A stretch of DNA of 64,000 bases from Tiliqua scincoides (taxonomy: Eukaryota > Chordata > Lepidosauria > Squamata > Scincidae), in NCBI RefSeq assembly GCF_035046505.1, contig NC_089826.1, positions 4,045,001 to 4,109,000 of the forward strand. Direction: 5' to 3'. Positions 23,095 to 33,845 of this stretch are shown here, piece by piece. A model generated the notes under the pieces. That model was not told the origin of the DNA, made no database searches, and saw only the letters and a program-made list of their open reading frames with translations. Each line of letters starts with the position of its first letter. The first letter of the stretch is position 1. The position numbers and the translations under genes were made by a program.

Positions 23095-23500
23095 TGCCAG
23101 TTGGCCGGTCCAGTGCATGTCGGATGTTGTCTGATGACCCCAGTAGTCCTGCAGACTGCTTGCCTGGTACCCATCAGCACTGTATACATGGAGTTGGTGG
23201 AGCTGTCTCTTTGGGCTTCTGCTCAGATACAAGAGTGTGGGAAGATTTCCTAGCCCTTAGTCTAATACAGACAACTGGCTTTCTAAGATGGCCAGGGTGT
23301 GGTCAGTGGTCCTCTGTAGGGACCCTGGAACTCGGCCCCATGGGTCCACACTCGGCTGTGTGGGCCCCACCTGTTGCTGAACCATGATGTGTGTTGGCAT
23401 TGGCCATGGATGGTGACCTTAAAAAGGTTAAAAGCAAACTTCCAGCTATTGCTGACTCAGCCCTGAAAACATAGGAGAGGTGCATGCTGAGTGTTTCTGC
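23095..23500 (+). repeat. Duplicated segment D, copy 2 (without LINE)
   Basis: Matches 21890-22765 with LINE copy 3 removed. Where copy 1 has the LINE, this copy has about 30 bases (TTAGTCTAATACAGACAACT and following), which presumably represent the older state or a copy-specific piece. Confidence 0.85.
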
Positions 23501-24275
23501 CCCAAAGCCTCAAGGCTGTAGGTTGTGATGAACAAAAGCCCTTCAGGTTGCTCAGCAGAAGCGAAACCACAGTGACCTCAGATGCCTTTGTTTGAACTGC
23601 AGCAGACATCTGTCTTTCCACCCGCCCACTTCCAGATCCTTGGGCAACTTCTACTTTGGAGAAACCTAACCTGTGCAAAGGTGCCATTACAAGCTTAGGT
23701 GGTGATGGGGCAGGAAAGAAATTTTACCAGAGAGGGTAGGACATCATTGCTTAGGTCTGCTCTTGAAAGTATTCATAAGGACATGGGGGGGGCGGGAGCA
23801 CTGTAGGCCTGTGCCTTCTTTTTCAACATTAACGGAGATGAAGATGAATGTGCCCCATCAGTGGTGTAGATTTGGGGGGGGGAGAGGGGTGGTACTGCCC
23901 TTCCTATAGCTAGGAGGGGCCTGAATAAATAAATATAAATACATTTTAAATACATTTATTTAAAATAAATAAATTATCCCTCCACACACTTCTAAATAAA
24001 TGGATTTCAAAAGCGTGGGTTGCTGCCAGGAAGTAATCCATACCCTCCAGGAGTTCACCGGTGTTACCCGGATAGGGTCAAGCCTATAATGGGAGGAACC
24101 CCAATCTGAATCCTACATCATGCAGAGTTTGGCCCTTGGGTGGCAGCATCCTGCTCTTCAGAGAGCAGTGAATGACTGCGGTGATCTGTTTATTTCTGAA
24201 ACCGATGTGGACAAGATCTGGTCACCTATTTCTCAGCTTGTAGAAATTCCATGGGAGAAGCAAGAACATTCTAGA
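23501..24275. other. Intergenic sequence
   Basis: Contains a half-element resembling the hAT MITE end near 23858 (CAGTGGTGTAGATTTGGGG) and an AAATA-rich stretch at 23925-24000. No gene is recognised. Confidence 0.45.
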
Positions 24276-24632
24276 CTAGTGGTGTTGGTAAGGGGGTGCA
24301 GGGGGTGCAGCTCACACCAGGTGACGTGCACGGGAGGGGTAACATCACTACTAGCTAAAAAGTTTTTAAATCTTGGTATTTTTGAATAATACCATCATGT
24401 TATATATCAATCAATGTGCAATTTCAGGCAGAATGCAATGAAACAAACCACGTTGAAATATCTCTATTCTACCAAAAGTTACAGCCAAAAAAACCAGCAG
24501 GCGCAGGGCGCTGTTACATCACCAGCCCACTGCCCGGGGTGTTGCCCCGCCCACTGCATGGGAGGAGGTCCTTCATGGCGGTGATGCACTGGCCTCCTGC
24601 ACCAGGTGACGTAAACCCTACTGACACCACTA
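24276..24632 (+). mobile_element. MITE family M, complete copy
   Basis: Opens CTAGTGGTGTTGGTAAGGGGG and closes CCTACTGACACCACTAG, so the termini are inverted repeats. Both ends also carry an inverted CACCAGGTGACGT motif. The core includes TACCATCATGTTATATATC and GTTACAGCCAAAAAAACC. Relatives: 6820-7064 (reverse) and 12506-12755 (half). No transposase is present; the target duplication is unclear, so the superfamily is open. Confidence 0.85.
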
Positions 24633-24710
24633 GACTCCTCAATGCTTCTCGCCTCAACAAATGTCCCCCCCCCCGTAAAAAGGAAGTCGCTCAGATTTCA
24701 AGTTTATTCT

Positions 24711-25006
24711 CTCGTCTGATCTCGGAAGCTAAGCAGGGTCAGGCCTGGTTAGTACTTGGATGGGAGACCGCCTGGGAATACCGGGTGCTGTAGGCTTATA
24801 CCATGATCTCGGAAGCTAAGCAGGGTCAGGCCTGGTTAGTACTTGGATGGGAGACCGCCTGGGAATACCGGGTGCTGTAGGCTTCTACCATGATCTCGGA
24901 AGCTAAGCAGGGTCAGGCCTGGTTAGTACTTGGATGGGAGACCGCCTGGGAATACCGGGTGCTGTAGGCTTCTACCATAGTCTTTCGAGACTGAAGGTTG
25001 CCAACC
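24711..25006 (+). mobile_element. Tandem three-unit 5S-derived SINE with one LINE tail
   Basis: Three head-to-tail units start with GATCTCGGAAGCTAAGC at 24718, 24805 and 24892, an exact 87-bp period. Each keeps the 5S internal promoter (AAGCTAAGCAGGGTC; TACTTGGATGGGAGACCGCC). Units 1 and 2 end ACCAT and jump straight to the next GATCTCGG. Unit 3 ends ACCATAGTCTTTCGAGACTG and continues into the LINE tail to GGTTGCCAACC. The units are almost identical: unit 1 has TTATACC where 2 and 3 have TTCTACC. CTCGTCT before unit 1 is further 5S sequence. Confidence 0.95.
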
Positions 25007-25147
25007 AGTAACAGACAGGATGCTGTTTTTAAAAGGGCTGAATTGCTTATAGGACCTGCTTGAAATACTGCTGACCTATTGCATTAGTTATTCCACATGC
25101 TTCTTGATTTACGTTTATAAGGAGCCGGAAAATTCCGAGCCAGATAA

Positions 25148-25337
25148 ATAGCACTAAGTTTTGCAGGGAGCCTCACCACAGCGTACAAGGGTCCCACCCC
25201 CCTTTGGAGCCATTCCAGGCATACACCTGTTTTGCTGCTCGCTGGAACGGTTCCAAAGGGGAGGGGGGCCCCCTTGCATGCTGTGGTGAGGCTCCCTGCA
25301 AAACTTAGTGCTTTGCACTCCCTCTAGTTACACCACC
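25148..25337. mobile_element. hAT-like MITE (CAGTGGCGTAGC family), left-truncated
   Basis: Has the inverted arm pair GCACTAAGTTTTGCAGGGAGC and GCTCCCTGCAAAACTTAGTGC, and closes CTCTAGTTACACCACCG. The outer left terminus is lost. The family matches 13745-14206, without the nested repeat. Confidence 0.85.
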
Positions 25338-26485
25338 GGTGCAGTTAGGGAGTGCCTGGTGAGGGCTCTCCAAGGTCGCAAAAGGGGGTCTTTCTCAACC
25401 CTGCTACCTAGAGCAAATTCAGAACCTGGGGAGGGAGAAAAGTGTGCCAAATCACTGAGTTTTAGACATCTACTCCTCCCCAGACCCATCTGGGGTCAGG
25501 CCATCTTGGGATCCGGCTCTGTCCCAATTCATATTGAGTCCCGGTGCAGCTCGTAAAGTTTTTCCCAGTAAGTACGACTTGCTTTTCAGAGCTTAATGGA
25601 AGCAAAAGGAGGGCTCCATTCCATGATGAAAAGCTGCAGTGGTGTCAGGAATGAGACGTGGGCCACAATCCAAGTGGAGAGAGAGGAGCCAGAAAAGGGA
25701 GACACCCACTACCCAGGCCAGATTCTAGTCCAAACAGGAACTGTTTAGGAACTGGAGCCAGCCCAGAACCTAGGAACCCTTATTGCCCCCAGAGATGCCC
25801 CAGACAGCAGACTTGTGAGGAAGTTGCACACTGAGCCGCTAACTCTAGTCCCTGGAGGGCTCTTAATCCATGAGGTGATTGAGGCACTGGTTGATCCTGC
25901 AGCAGGGTCCGTGGATGTTGGGAGCCATGGGAAGCATCATTTGTTCCCAAGGACGCTGCCATTCCTGGACTCAACCATGCATGTGTGTCAGCAGCCTTTC
26001 TGCTGGAGACCAGAATGTACACACTGCCACCCACTACTGGTAAATAGTGAGAAGTTGGGGGAATAGCAGGGAGAGTCCGGTCTATATTGGGAAGAGTGCA
26101 AGGAGACTTAAGGCCCTGTTGTGCTTCAAGGATGTCGGTTAGCGCTTAACTGAACCTAGAGATCACTAAGAGCCCAGTGATAATTATACTGCTCTTATGG
26201 CTGGTTTTAATGGGGCATAATATAATTTTATGTTGTGGACACTGATTTATTGCATAGGTTGCATTTTTATGGTTACTCTATTTATTGGTCTTATTTTAGA
26301 TCACATTTTATGCTCGATGGCTATTTAAATTTTAAAAAAAATAAAATTTTAATATTTTTAATCGGGTTATGTGGCATTGCTGATTTTATTCGATTCATGT
26401 GATTTTGTCACATGTGCAGGCTGACTTTAACTTTGAACCCGACATAAGGCTGCCCAGTTCCATCCCTTGGGATGTCGGGCAGTGT
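25338..26485. other. Unannotated intergenic sequence
   Basis: No recognised gene or window-recurring repeat. An AT-rich stretch lies at 26210-26370. Confidence 0.45.
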
Positions 26486-26915
26486 CATGGGGGGGGGGCA
26501 GGAGGTCTGGTCTAGAGGGCAGAGCCTCCGTTAGCCCGAAGATAACATCAGAAGGTCGCCAGTCCGAGGACACCGGCAGCTCCCTGATTGACTGAGAATG
26601 GCGAGACCTTGAAGCAGCTGAGTGATTCCACCTGCTCTTGGTGTGAGCAAGAAGCGCCTTGGCTGCCCTCCATGTGAGAGACAGAGCTGCTTCTCAGCCT
26701 GCGTGGGAGAACTGGAGGCCAGAAGTGAGACCAAACCAGGAAGATCCATTCTGAAATGTGGTTGGTTCTTGAAAGAGAGAACCTCTATGACTTCAAAAAT
26801 CCCCTTGAGGGATTTAGAAACGCCTGCCTATGTAAACCGCCTTGAATAAAGTCAGAGGAGTAATCCGATGACCAGAAAGGCGGTATAGAAATACCTAGTT
26901 ATTATTTGTCATTAT
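26486..26915 (+). mobile_element. tRNA-derived SINE, family A
   Basis: Head GGAGGTCTGGTCTAGAGGGC (decayed A box) to GTCGCCAGTCCGAGG (decayed B box). The tail GCCTGCCTATGTAAACCGCC, CAGAAAGGCGGTATAGAAATACC and a final ATTATT run match the reversed copy at 8240-8575. The middle region is longer than in that copy and includes CTGAAATGTGGTTGG. Confidence 0.8.
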
Positions 26916-27930
26916 TATTATGAAAGGGAGGGGGGGGCCTTCCAGCAACCACCTACCGCTCCCAGGCAGTGATGCCTAGTGCCCAGCACTCACTCCCTTC
27001 CCGTTCCCCACTCTTCCAATCTATGTACCCTGCAGCTTGGTGGGACTAGACCTGGTGGATCTGTCCGCTACCACCAACCCAAGAACCTGAGGGGCTCATT
27101 GGGCAAAACCCCTTCCCAAGAAGGCTCAGCAAGGTTGTTAGTTTGTCTCACTCTGCCAGGTATCCCTGAAGAGTGGGGAGGCTGGCAATCCACTGATCCA
27201 GAACAGGCAGAGAGTTTGACAAAAAGGTTTTATTTACAGGCGAGGAACAGGTCGGGATGAACTTCCCTTGAATGGGGCTGGCTGTACAGGTCGAGCCTGG
27301 ATCCCACTCTGGATAGGGAAGGACAAACTCAAAACAAACAAAGTCTGACGCAACTAGCTTCAGTTGAGTCCCTTCTAACTTTTCCCTGGGCTCTGCCCAG
27401 CAACTCTCCCTCTGTTTCCCCAAGGCTCTTGCCCAGTCTCCAGCCTGCAGCAGAAGAAGACAGAGAGAGAGCCTCTGTCTTGTCCAGAGACCTCTCCAGC
27501 CCTCCACTTGGTTGGCCCCCATTTTGAATCTGAAAGATCTCAGCCATTGGAGGGAAAAGCCTAACAGCAAAGCACAACTATTAAGTCTTTCATCACAGAT
27601 GGCATGAAGGCTAAAGACCTGAAAGCTGGCTCCTGAGGCTGTGTTAGAAGCACTGGGGGAGGGTGGCACTCAGCTTTTTGATAACAAGCATTTTAGGACC
27701 AGAGGCAGAGTCAGAGCTGATGTTAAAATGGCATTACTTTAGCCAGAGTTTAGTGAGAGCTCTTGGCGCATGGCATCAATTCCCTCCTTAGAGAGTGGAA
27801 TATGTTTCCATTATGTGTCCACTGAGTGTTCTCATACTCTGGCTAACTCATGGTTCAGGTCTGCAAGTTGGTAATTTTTTTGTGAGGGTCCTCATCTTCT
27901 GGGAGAGGTGAAGTGCAACACGCAGTTTTG
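26916..27930. other. Unannotated intergenic sequence
   Basis: No exon recognised. A 173-residue minus-strand open frame spans 27148-27669 but has no domain and no splice support. Confidence 0.45.
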
Positions 27931-27938
27931 GTCTAAAG

Positions 27939-28310
27939 CAGGGGTGCTCAATAGGTGGATCGCGAACTACCGGTAGATCGCAAGGCAAAATGAGTAGATC
28001 GTGGAGTGCCGACCCCCCCCTTCAGATGCCTCTGGGAGGAAACGCTGGGAGTAAGGCCCATTGTACTCAATGGGGCTTACTCCCAGGTAAGTGTGGCTAG
28101 GATTGCAGCCTCACAGCCTAATCTTAGGCATGTCTACTCAGGAGTAAGTCCTGTTATACTCAGTGGGGCTCAAGGTACACCAACATACATTGTACACATA
28201 AATGTTATATGTTATGATGGCGCGAACATTGTAAAAAAAACTCTGGTAGATCTCCGGGCCTTGCTGGGTTTCAAAGTAGCTCTCGAGCCAAAAAAGTGTG
28301 AGCACCCCTG
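27939..28310. mobile_element. hAT-like MITE (CAGGGGTGCTCA family) with near-perfect 8-bp target duplication
   Basis: Opens CAGGGGTGCTCAATAGGTGG and closes GTGAGCACCCCTG. Flanks are GTCTAAAG (27931-27938) and CTCTAAAG (28311-28318), one mismatch in eight. Sub-terminal GATCGCGAACTACCGGTAGATC is itself an inverted motif. The core contains a nested TAGGATTGCAGCC-type palindrome at 28042-28170. Confidence 0.92.
28042..28170. mobile_element. TAGGATTGCAGCC-type palindromic MITEs nested in the hAT element
   Basis: Contains GGGGCTTACTCCCAGGTAAG, GGCTAGGATTGCAGCC and then a second piece, GCCTAATCTTAGGCATGTC with CAGGAGTAAGTCCTG. Two units or a rearranged one lie side by side. Confidence 0.7.
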
Positions 28311-28429
28311 CTCTAAAGGTACACAAATATAAAAGCAGCAACAAGCAAATAGCATACTTTTAGCATGCCAGCATGCTCTTAAACGTGTATGGGGTGTTCA
28401 GGGAGGGGTAGTACCTCTGGTGTAGGGGC

Positions 28430-28952
28430 ATGTCACGTCCTTTTAGGGTAGCTTGTCCACCTTTGGTCCCCACCTGTCACTCAGCTCTCACCTGTGGCTC
28501 CCAGTAGCTGTAGCATGCGCAGTGGCCACACCCCGGGCAACAGCTTCGACAGGCTGGCCAAACCAGGTTTGAGGGTAGCCGTCTGGTCATTGACCTTCGG
28601 CAAGATTGGGACTTGTCTATCCCAAGCATGTGAAGACAGACTCCAGCAGATTGAGCGGATGAGACCTACTAGCATAGGACCAAAGGTCATGAAGGCGGTT
28701 TCTGCAAGCGACATGGTACACTAAGAGCACGGCAAGACACGAAAGTCAACCACTGCGCCCAGCCCATCTCCAGCCATCTCGACTTTTGTCCTGCCATTGG
28801 AGCAAGATGGAATCTGGGAAGAGAGAGTGAGGCTATCTCTATGCGCACCTCTCCCTCACTTTAATCCAATTCATGCGCAAGTCTTGACATCCCAGATGTC
28901 AAGGTCCTCTTCGAAAAAACGATGGACGAATATCATCATCATCATCAAACCA
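28430..28952 (+). repeat. Candidate non-LTR element fragment with (ATC)n tail
   Basis: A 520-bp GC-richer block runs from about GTCACGTCC to a terminal (ATC)n run at 28930-28948. Its 3' end (CTTCGAAAAAACGATGGACG followed by the triplet run) is what a non-LTR retrotransposon with a microsatellite tail would leave. No reverse-transcriptase motif is present and no second copy occurs in this window, so the family is not assigned. Confidence 0.45.
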
Positions 28953-30697
28953 ATTGATGTTGTCCTCAGTGACCTTATGGAAGACCACCACCGCATCTTT
29001 TTCCTTAGGTCTTCCTTACTCGACCACTGTTGTTATATAGAAAACCATTTCTGATTACATAAACTAAATAGGTACCCAAAGTTGAGTAGTTGAGGTATGA
29101 CATGTACAGTGAGGAATTTTCTAGATGGTGCTATGAATTTTAAGTTATTGCATACCCTATGACTCTGATATTTAAATTCTGGTGTTGCCTCATGGACACC
29201 AGGGAAGTTTTTTTTGGGGGTGTGACGTTAATTAGATCTCTTGAGATAACTGTGGAATGGAGAATATGCTTGCAGCACTCCCACAGAAGGTAGGATCTGG
29301 GTGGTTTCAGATGCCTAGGGGTGCAATCGAAGTAGAAACAGATCCCTTGGATGTTGGCTATTGGATGACTGTCCCGGTCAGAGGATTGGTCTCCTCGGGA
29401 AAAGCTGGGGCAACCATTCCCTGAGCAACGACCTTCCATTTGGCTGAATAGAAAAACACCTTAACGCATGCCCTACCTTGGTAAGGATCATAAATAGGGA
29501 CCATTCTTGAGGTATATCAAGGTATCAGGTTCACCTCCCATACAGGTTTCCTTGCAGAACAAGGTATTGAGCAATGTCCAGATGGTCCCAGAGGGACAAA
29601 CAAACTTCAGTCCTGGGTCCCCCTCTCCCCCCACAAGCCTTTTCCCTTCTGCTCAAACAAAAACCTGAGTCCCAAATTGTCTTCTGAAACCAGATGCACG
29701 GTCCATTGATGGCTTTCTGATCCTGGAGCTGGAACTGTCCATATCGCTGAGGTGAAACTCACATACCACATTGCTTTTTCAATGAGAGACTGCGGATTGA
29801 ATGCAGAAACATTGTCCAAGGGTTTGTAGCCACTAGGGCTACATGCCAGCACACAAAAGATGACACCAGAGTGCTCCGCTGGGGAGGGGGAGGGTCAGGC
29901 AGTCTTCGTTTTTTTTAGTGAGCATATTAAAGCAAGTACATTTCAGTGCTAAATTGGCATTGTCCACAAGTCACTTCATTTTTGAGCATACCAGTACCAA
30001 AATCCAGCAATAGTAATTGTTTTTGGAAAGAGGTGACAACACAAGTTGCATGAGCACAAAGAGGCAGTTGAGTGACACTTGCTGGTACAATCATTCCTCG
30101 AAATGCAATCAGGAGCGCAGGTTTGGAGTGAGGGCTTTGGGCAATGACAACCCCGTGAAGCCAAACTACACAAGGGAAGCGTGTCACGCTATTACGTCTG
30201 CCAGGGTTAGTGTTCATCATACACAGCCCTTCCTGGGGAATTTTTCCACTGCTTCTCCTTTGTTATGATCATAGTCCTTGAGGTCACTTCTGATACTGGT
30301 GGTTTCACCGGCACAGAAATTGTGGTTGTTGTCTGAACAACATTCTATTGCTTGGGCTGTTTTCTCAATATTAGCCACATCTCTCAATCCTTAGCATCTT
30401 TACAGATCACCATCTTTTCAGGATTGTTGCACAGGAGGATCCTCTCTTAGCATGCATTGTTGATCAATTTATTTTTTTTTTAAGTTCAGTATTGCACTTC
30501 TCACTCATTACTTTGGAACTGATGTGCACACTCATCCTGTAGCTTGGAAACACAAACTGCACAGCTGCAAAGATATAATTTTGTTAATTCATTTGCCCTC
30601 CTTTTTGGCCTTAAGTAGGCACAGAACACAATGTTGGACATTCTGTTGGAACATAATACAGATTAGTGACAAAAGGTTTATTTCACTGTGCTTCTTA
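28953..30697. other. Unannotated intergenic sequence
   Basis: About 1.7 kb with no repeat that recurs in this window and no exon I recognise. A 97-residue minus-strand open frame (29927-30220) is cysteine-bearing but has no domain I can name. Confidence 0.45.
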
Positions 30698-30787
30698 GGG
30701 CACAAGCCTAACTAGGTCTATTCAGAAGTAAGTCCTATTTTGTTCAATGGGGTTTACTCTCAGGAAAGTGTGGTTGGGACTGCAGCC
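30698..30787. mobile_element. TAGGATTGCAGCC-type palindromic MITE
   Basis: GGGCACAAGCCTAACTAGG..GTAAGTCCTATTTTGTTCAATG..GTGGTTGGGACTGCAGCC. Very close to 11226-11315 in sequence and length. Confidence 0.85.
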
Positions 30788-31362
30788 TTGGATTGTGAAC
30801 CTACATTCAAACACCTAAACACAACAGGACAGCCATTAGCACCTGGAATAAACCAAAGGTTAAAATTATCTTTAATACTTGCTGCCAAAACTTTTCAGTC
30901 AACTTGTGATCTTAGGTGTTCAGGTCCTTTCTATGATTATCTCACCCTCCTTTGTCTCAGCCAGACTTGGCAAGCAACAAGAAAATTCTTTGTGAGCAAT
31001 CTAAAGCAGTGGAGGAAATATAACTGACTTGACAAGGCACAGTGCAGGCGGTTTCTCAAGATGTTGATATCAGGTGTTCAGATACTGCATATCCTTCAGG
31101 CTCTTTTCGCTGCTGGATAATTATGAGATGTAACAATCTACTAAACATAGGAAGCTTAAGACATTGTTAGTATGACGATACAGGGAACACAATATTGGAA
31201 TGGATGCAATTTGCTGATTTCACTTCATTTCATGACATCACTGTCATGATGGAAATACATTTATGTTACTTCAGTCATAATGTTATGAAAGCACTCTGTA
31301 CATGTATTCTTTCCCTTAATATAATACTTAAGATGGCCCCATCCAGGACTCCCGGTCAGTCA

Positions 31363-31516
31363 GGTACCCTCTGTCCAACCTTGTAGCTCCCAATCCCAAA
31401 TTCCTTTTTCTTCTTCTTCTTCTTTTTTTTCCTGGACTGTCCTTTCTCAAAGAGCTGGTGTTTCTTCAGAACTTTGTACGTGGCTTGCTTGTTAGTTGGC
31501 TTGCTGAAACAATTAG
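31363..31516 (-). other. Possible terminal exon (lysine-rich C-terminus), unassigned
   Basis: On the minus strand a pyrimidine-rich stretch ending AATTGTTTCAG (a textbook splice acceptor) is followed by an open frame: AAGCCAACTAACAAGCAAGCC and onward, giving SKPTNKQATYKVLKKHQLFE, then a poly-lysine run and EFGIGSYKVGQRVPD before a stop. The poly-lysine comes from a (CTT)n simple repeat. I do not recognise the protein and see no partner exon. It could be a real last exon of an unannotated gene or chance. Treat as a hint only. Confidence 0.2.
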
Positions 31517-31809
31517 AGAGGAGGCAATAACATCTAATACAGTAGAAGCAAGACACTGTGCTGGTTTTGCTAATACTTGTACAGCTCATCCCTTCTAAAA
31601 ACAGCCCTGGAAAAAGAACAAATCATTAGTCGGACACAAACGAAAGGCTTTCACTAAGTTTTGTTTTCTTACTGTGCTTTTTCCCAATACAGATACATGA
31701 GCCTGATGTGGAGGTTTGGTTTTACTTTCTGGAAGCTGTATCAACCTTCACAATACACGCCAGTTCAGCAGGTGTGGAGCCTTGTGTAGCTTCCAAGTCA
31801 AACACCACA

Positions 31810-31988
31810 GGGCCCAATCCTAACCAACTTTCCAGCACTGGCATAGCGGTGCCAGTGGGGCATGTGCTGCATCCTGCAGTTGGGTGGCAGTCATGGAGGC
31901 CTCCTCAAGGTAAGGGAATGTTTGTTCCCAAACCTCAGAGCTACATTGCCCTTACCTCAGTGCTGGAAAGTCGGTTAGGACTGCACCC
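31810..31988. mobile_element. Palindromic MITE (GGGCNCAATCCTAACC family)
   Basis: Left end GGGCCCAATCCTAACCAAC and right end GTCGGTTAGGACTGCACCC. The core GGGGCATGTGCTGCATCC, GTTGGGTGGCAGTCATGGAGG and CAAGGTAAGGGAATG matches 19920-20120. Confidence 0.88.
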
Positions 31989-33837
31989 ACACTGACTTAT
32001 TCTTTCCTTTCTTAACTGCAGCTTCTGGGAGGTTTCTGACAAGAGAAACTACAAAACACATTCTGACACAACCACAGTAAAACAGGTTTTATTGCGTTCA
32101 GCACAAGATACACGGAAGCAATTTAACCAATAATAGAACACATATTAGTCTCGGAGACTCCTAAAGCATATTGGACCATTTTAGGCACACAGATGACACA
32201 CCATAAAGGGTCCCACCAATATTTCTTAGTTTTGAACTGCTGGTATTCTTCCAGTCTCCCTTTAGCCATCTCCATTTGGTAAGCCTTGATCTTGCAGCAC
32301 AACAGGGAAAGGTGGGTGACTACAATGATTTCTTCCAGGCAGGCCCAGGGCCGGTCCATCCATGAGGCCAACTGAAGCTATCGCCTCAGGAAGCAGATTA
32401 GTTGAGGGCACCCACCTCTGCCTGCCTACTTGCCTTCACTGCTCCTCCTTCTCCTTCCACTCCCTGGATTGGAAAAGGAAGAGGGGGACAGAAAGGAAGA
32501 GGAAATATGTGTGTGTGTGTGTGGGGGGGGGGAGAAAGTGCTGAGGTGAAACATTGGGAAATGGGAGGAGTGGAGGCATAGGGTAAGGGGAGGTAATATT
32601 TGGCCTGCTACCTCATGAATCAGGAGGTCTTGGGCTGGCCCCAGGCATGTCTCATAGCTCTCCTTGCCCCCTTCTTTCCACCTCTGTTGTTATTAATATT
32701 ATTATTGTTAACAACAGTATTTATATTCCGCTTTTCAACAAAATAGTTCACAAAGCGGTTTACAGAGAAAAATCAAAGAGGTTCCCCTTAAGGAAGGGGA
32801 AAGAGGCTTCCCTGAGACACTTTGAATTGCACCCCGGCAGCAGGCTGCTTCCCAGAAGCTGTGCGGGAAAGACAGAACCGCTCTCCTGGTTCCTGCTCAA
32901 ACGGCGGTGCTGACACCAAGACAAGCCTGCTTCCTGCCAAAACACCACACTGCAGGCCCGGTACTGCTGAGGACGCTGTGGGGGTCCGGCAAGGTGCCGA
33001 CGCAGTCCTTCAGACGCAGGAGGAGGTGCTTTTTGATTCCATAAGGAGGTGATTTGTGGAAGATGGGAAGCCCCTCTAGAGAGGCACCTGAGGCCACAAG
33101 TTCAGACTCTCTGCTCCCTGCCTCTTCCAACCGGGAGGCCACAATTCAGGGCAGGGTTCAGTCCTGTCCCATGGGGGGTGGGTGGGTGGGAAAGCGGCCT
33201 ACTGTTGAGGTGCAGCTTTGCTGTGGTACAGCTTTGGTGGGGAAGGGCTCAAGCTGTCAGCCACCACCAAGAACCACCCTATAGTCAGGTTCCTATGCTC
33301 CACACTGGCCCAACACTGGAGGGGACCAGGAGCCTTATAGTTGTCCGGCTGCTTGGAAGGGGCGAGAAGCCCCCATTGTCTGCCCCAACACAGGCAGCAG
33401 TCAGGGAAGCTCAGGCAGGACGTCCTTTTCCTCACAAAGGGCCAAAACCCCATAAGAAAAACATTGCTGAAGGTCAGTTCAGCTGACCAAGAAGCAACCC
33501 ACCCAATGTGCCTAGAGGCAAGGTCACCCTGGGAATCAAGGGAGTCCCTACCCTCAGGAAGACTTGGAACCTGACCTGCCTGCCTGAGAGGGAGGAAATT
33601 CTCAGACTCAAGTGCTGACCCCCATGGAGATTCCACCAAAGAACAGAACACCAAAGAACTTTCCATAATTGGAAACCGTGCAGAAGGACCCAGCCATGGA
33701 GACCCAAAAGAAACCCCCTCCCTGTTCATCTTAACAGAGACATCTTAAGAGAGGCGGCGACCCCGCCTCTCCGTGAACTACACAGGCAACAAAGGGGGAA
33801 CAGCACTTGTGTGTGTGACACATGCAGTGGAGGAGAG
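31989..33837. other. Intergenic sequence with one repeat P fragment
   Basis: Repeat P is recognisable at 32691-32780 (AACAGTATTTATATTCCGC..AAAGCGGTTTACAGAG). A (TG)n/(G)n tract lies at 32506-32532. 32800-33730 is GC-rich and open in several frames on both strands, but none has a domain I can identify. Confidence 0.5.
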
Positions 33838-33845
33838 CGCTGAGA

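Noticed and set aside
24711-25006. Functional tandem 5S rRNA genes
   Set aside because: The first third of 5S is missing from each unit, spacing is only 87 bp, there is no T-run terminator, and the array ends in the LINE tail.
27148-27669. 173-codon minus-strand frame
   Set aside because: No recognisable domain or similarity to a known protein, and no supporting context.
29927-30220. 97-codon minus-strand frame with several cysteines
   Set aside because: I could not match the residues to a family, and the neighbouring frames have stops; insufficient to call a gene.
33199-33729. 176-codon minus-strand frame in a GC-rich block
   Set aside because: No domain, no splice sites of note, and the opposite strand is open too.
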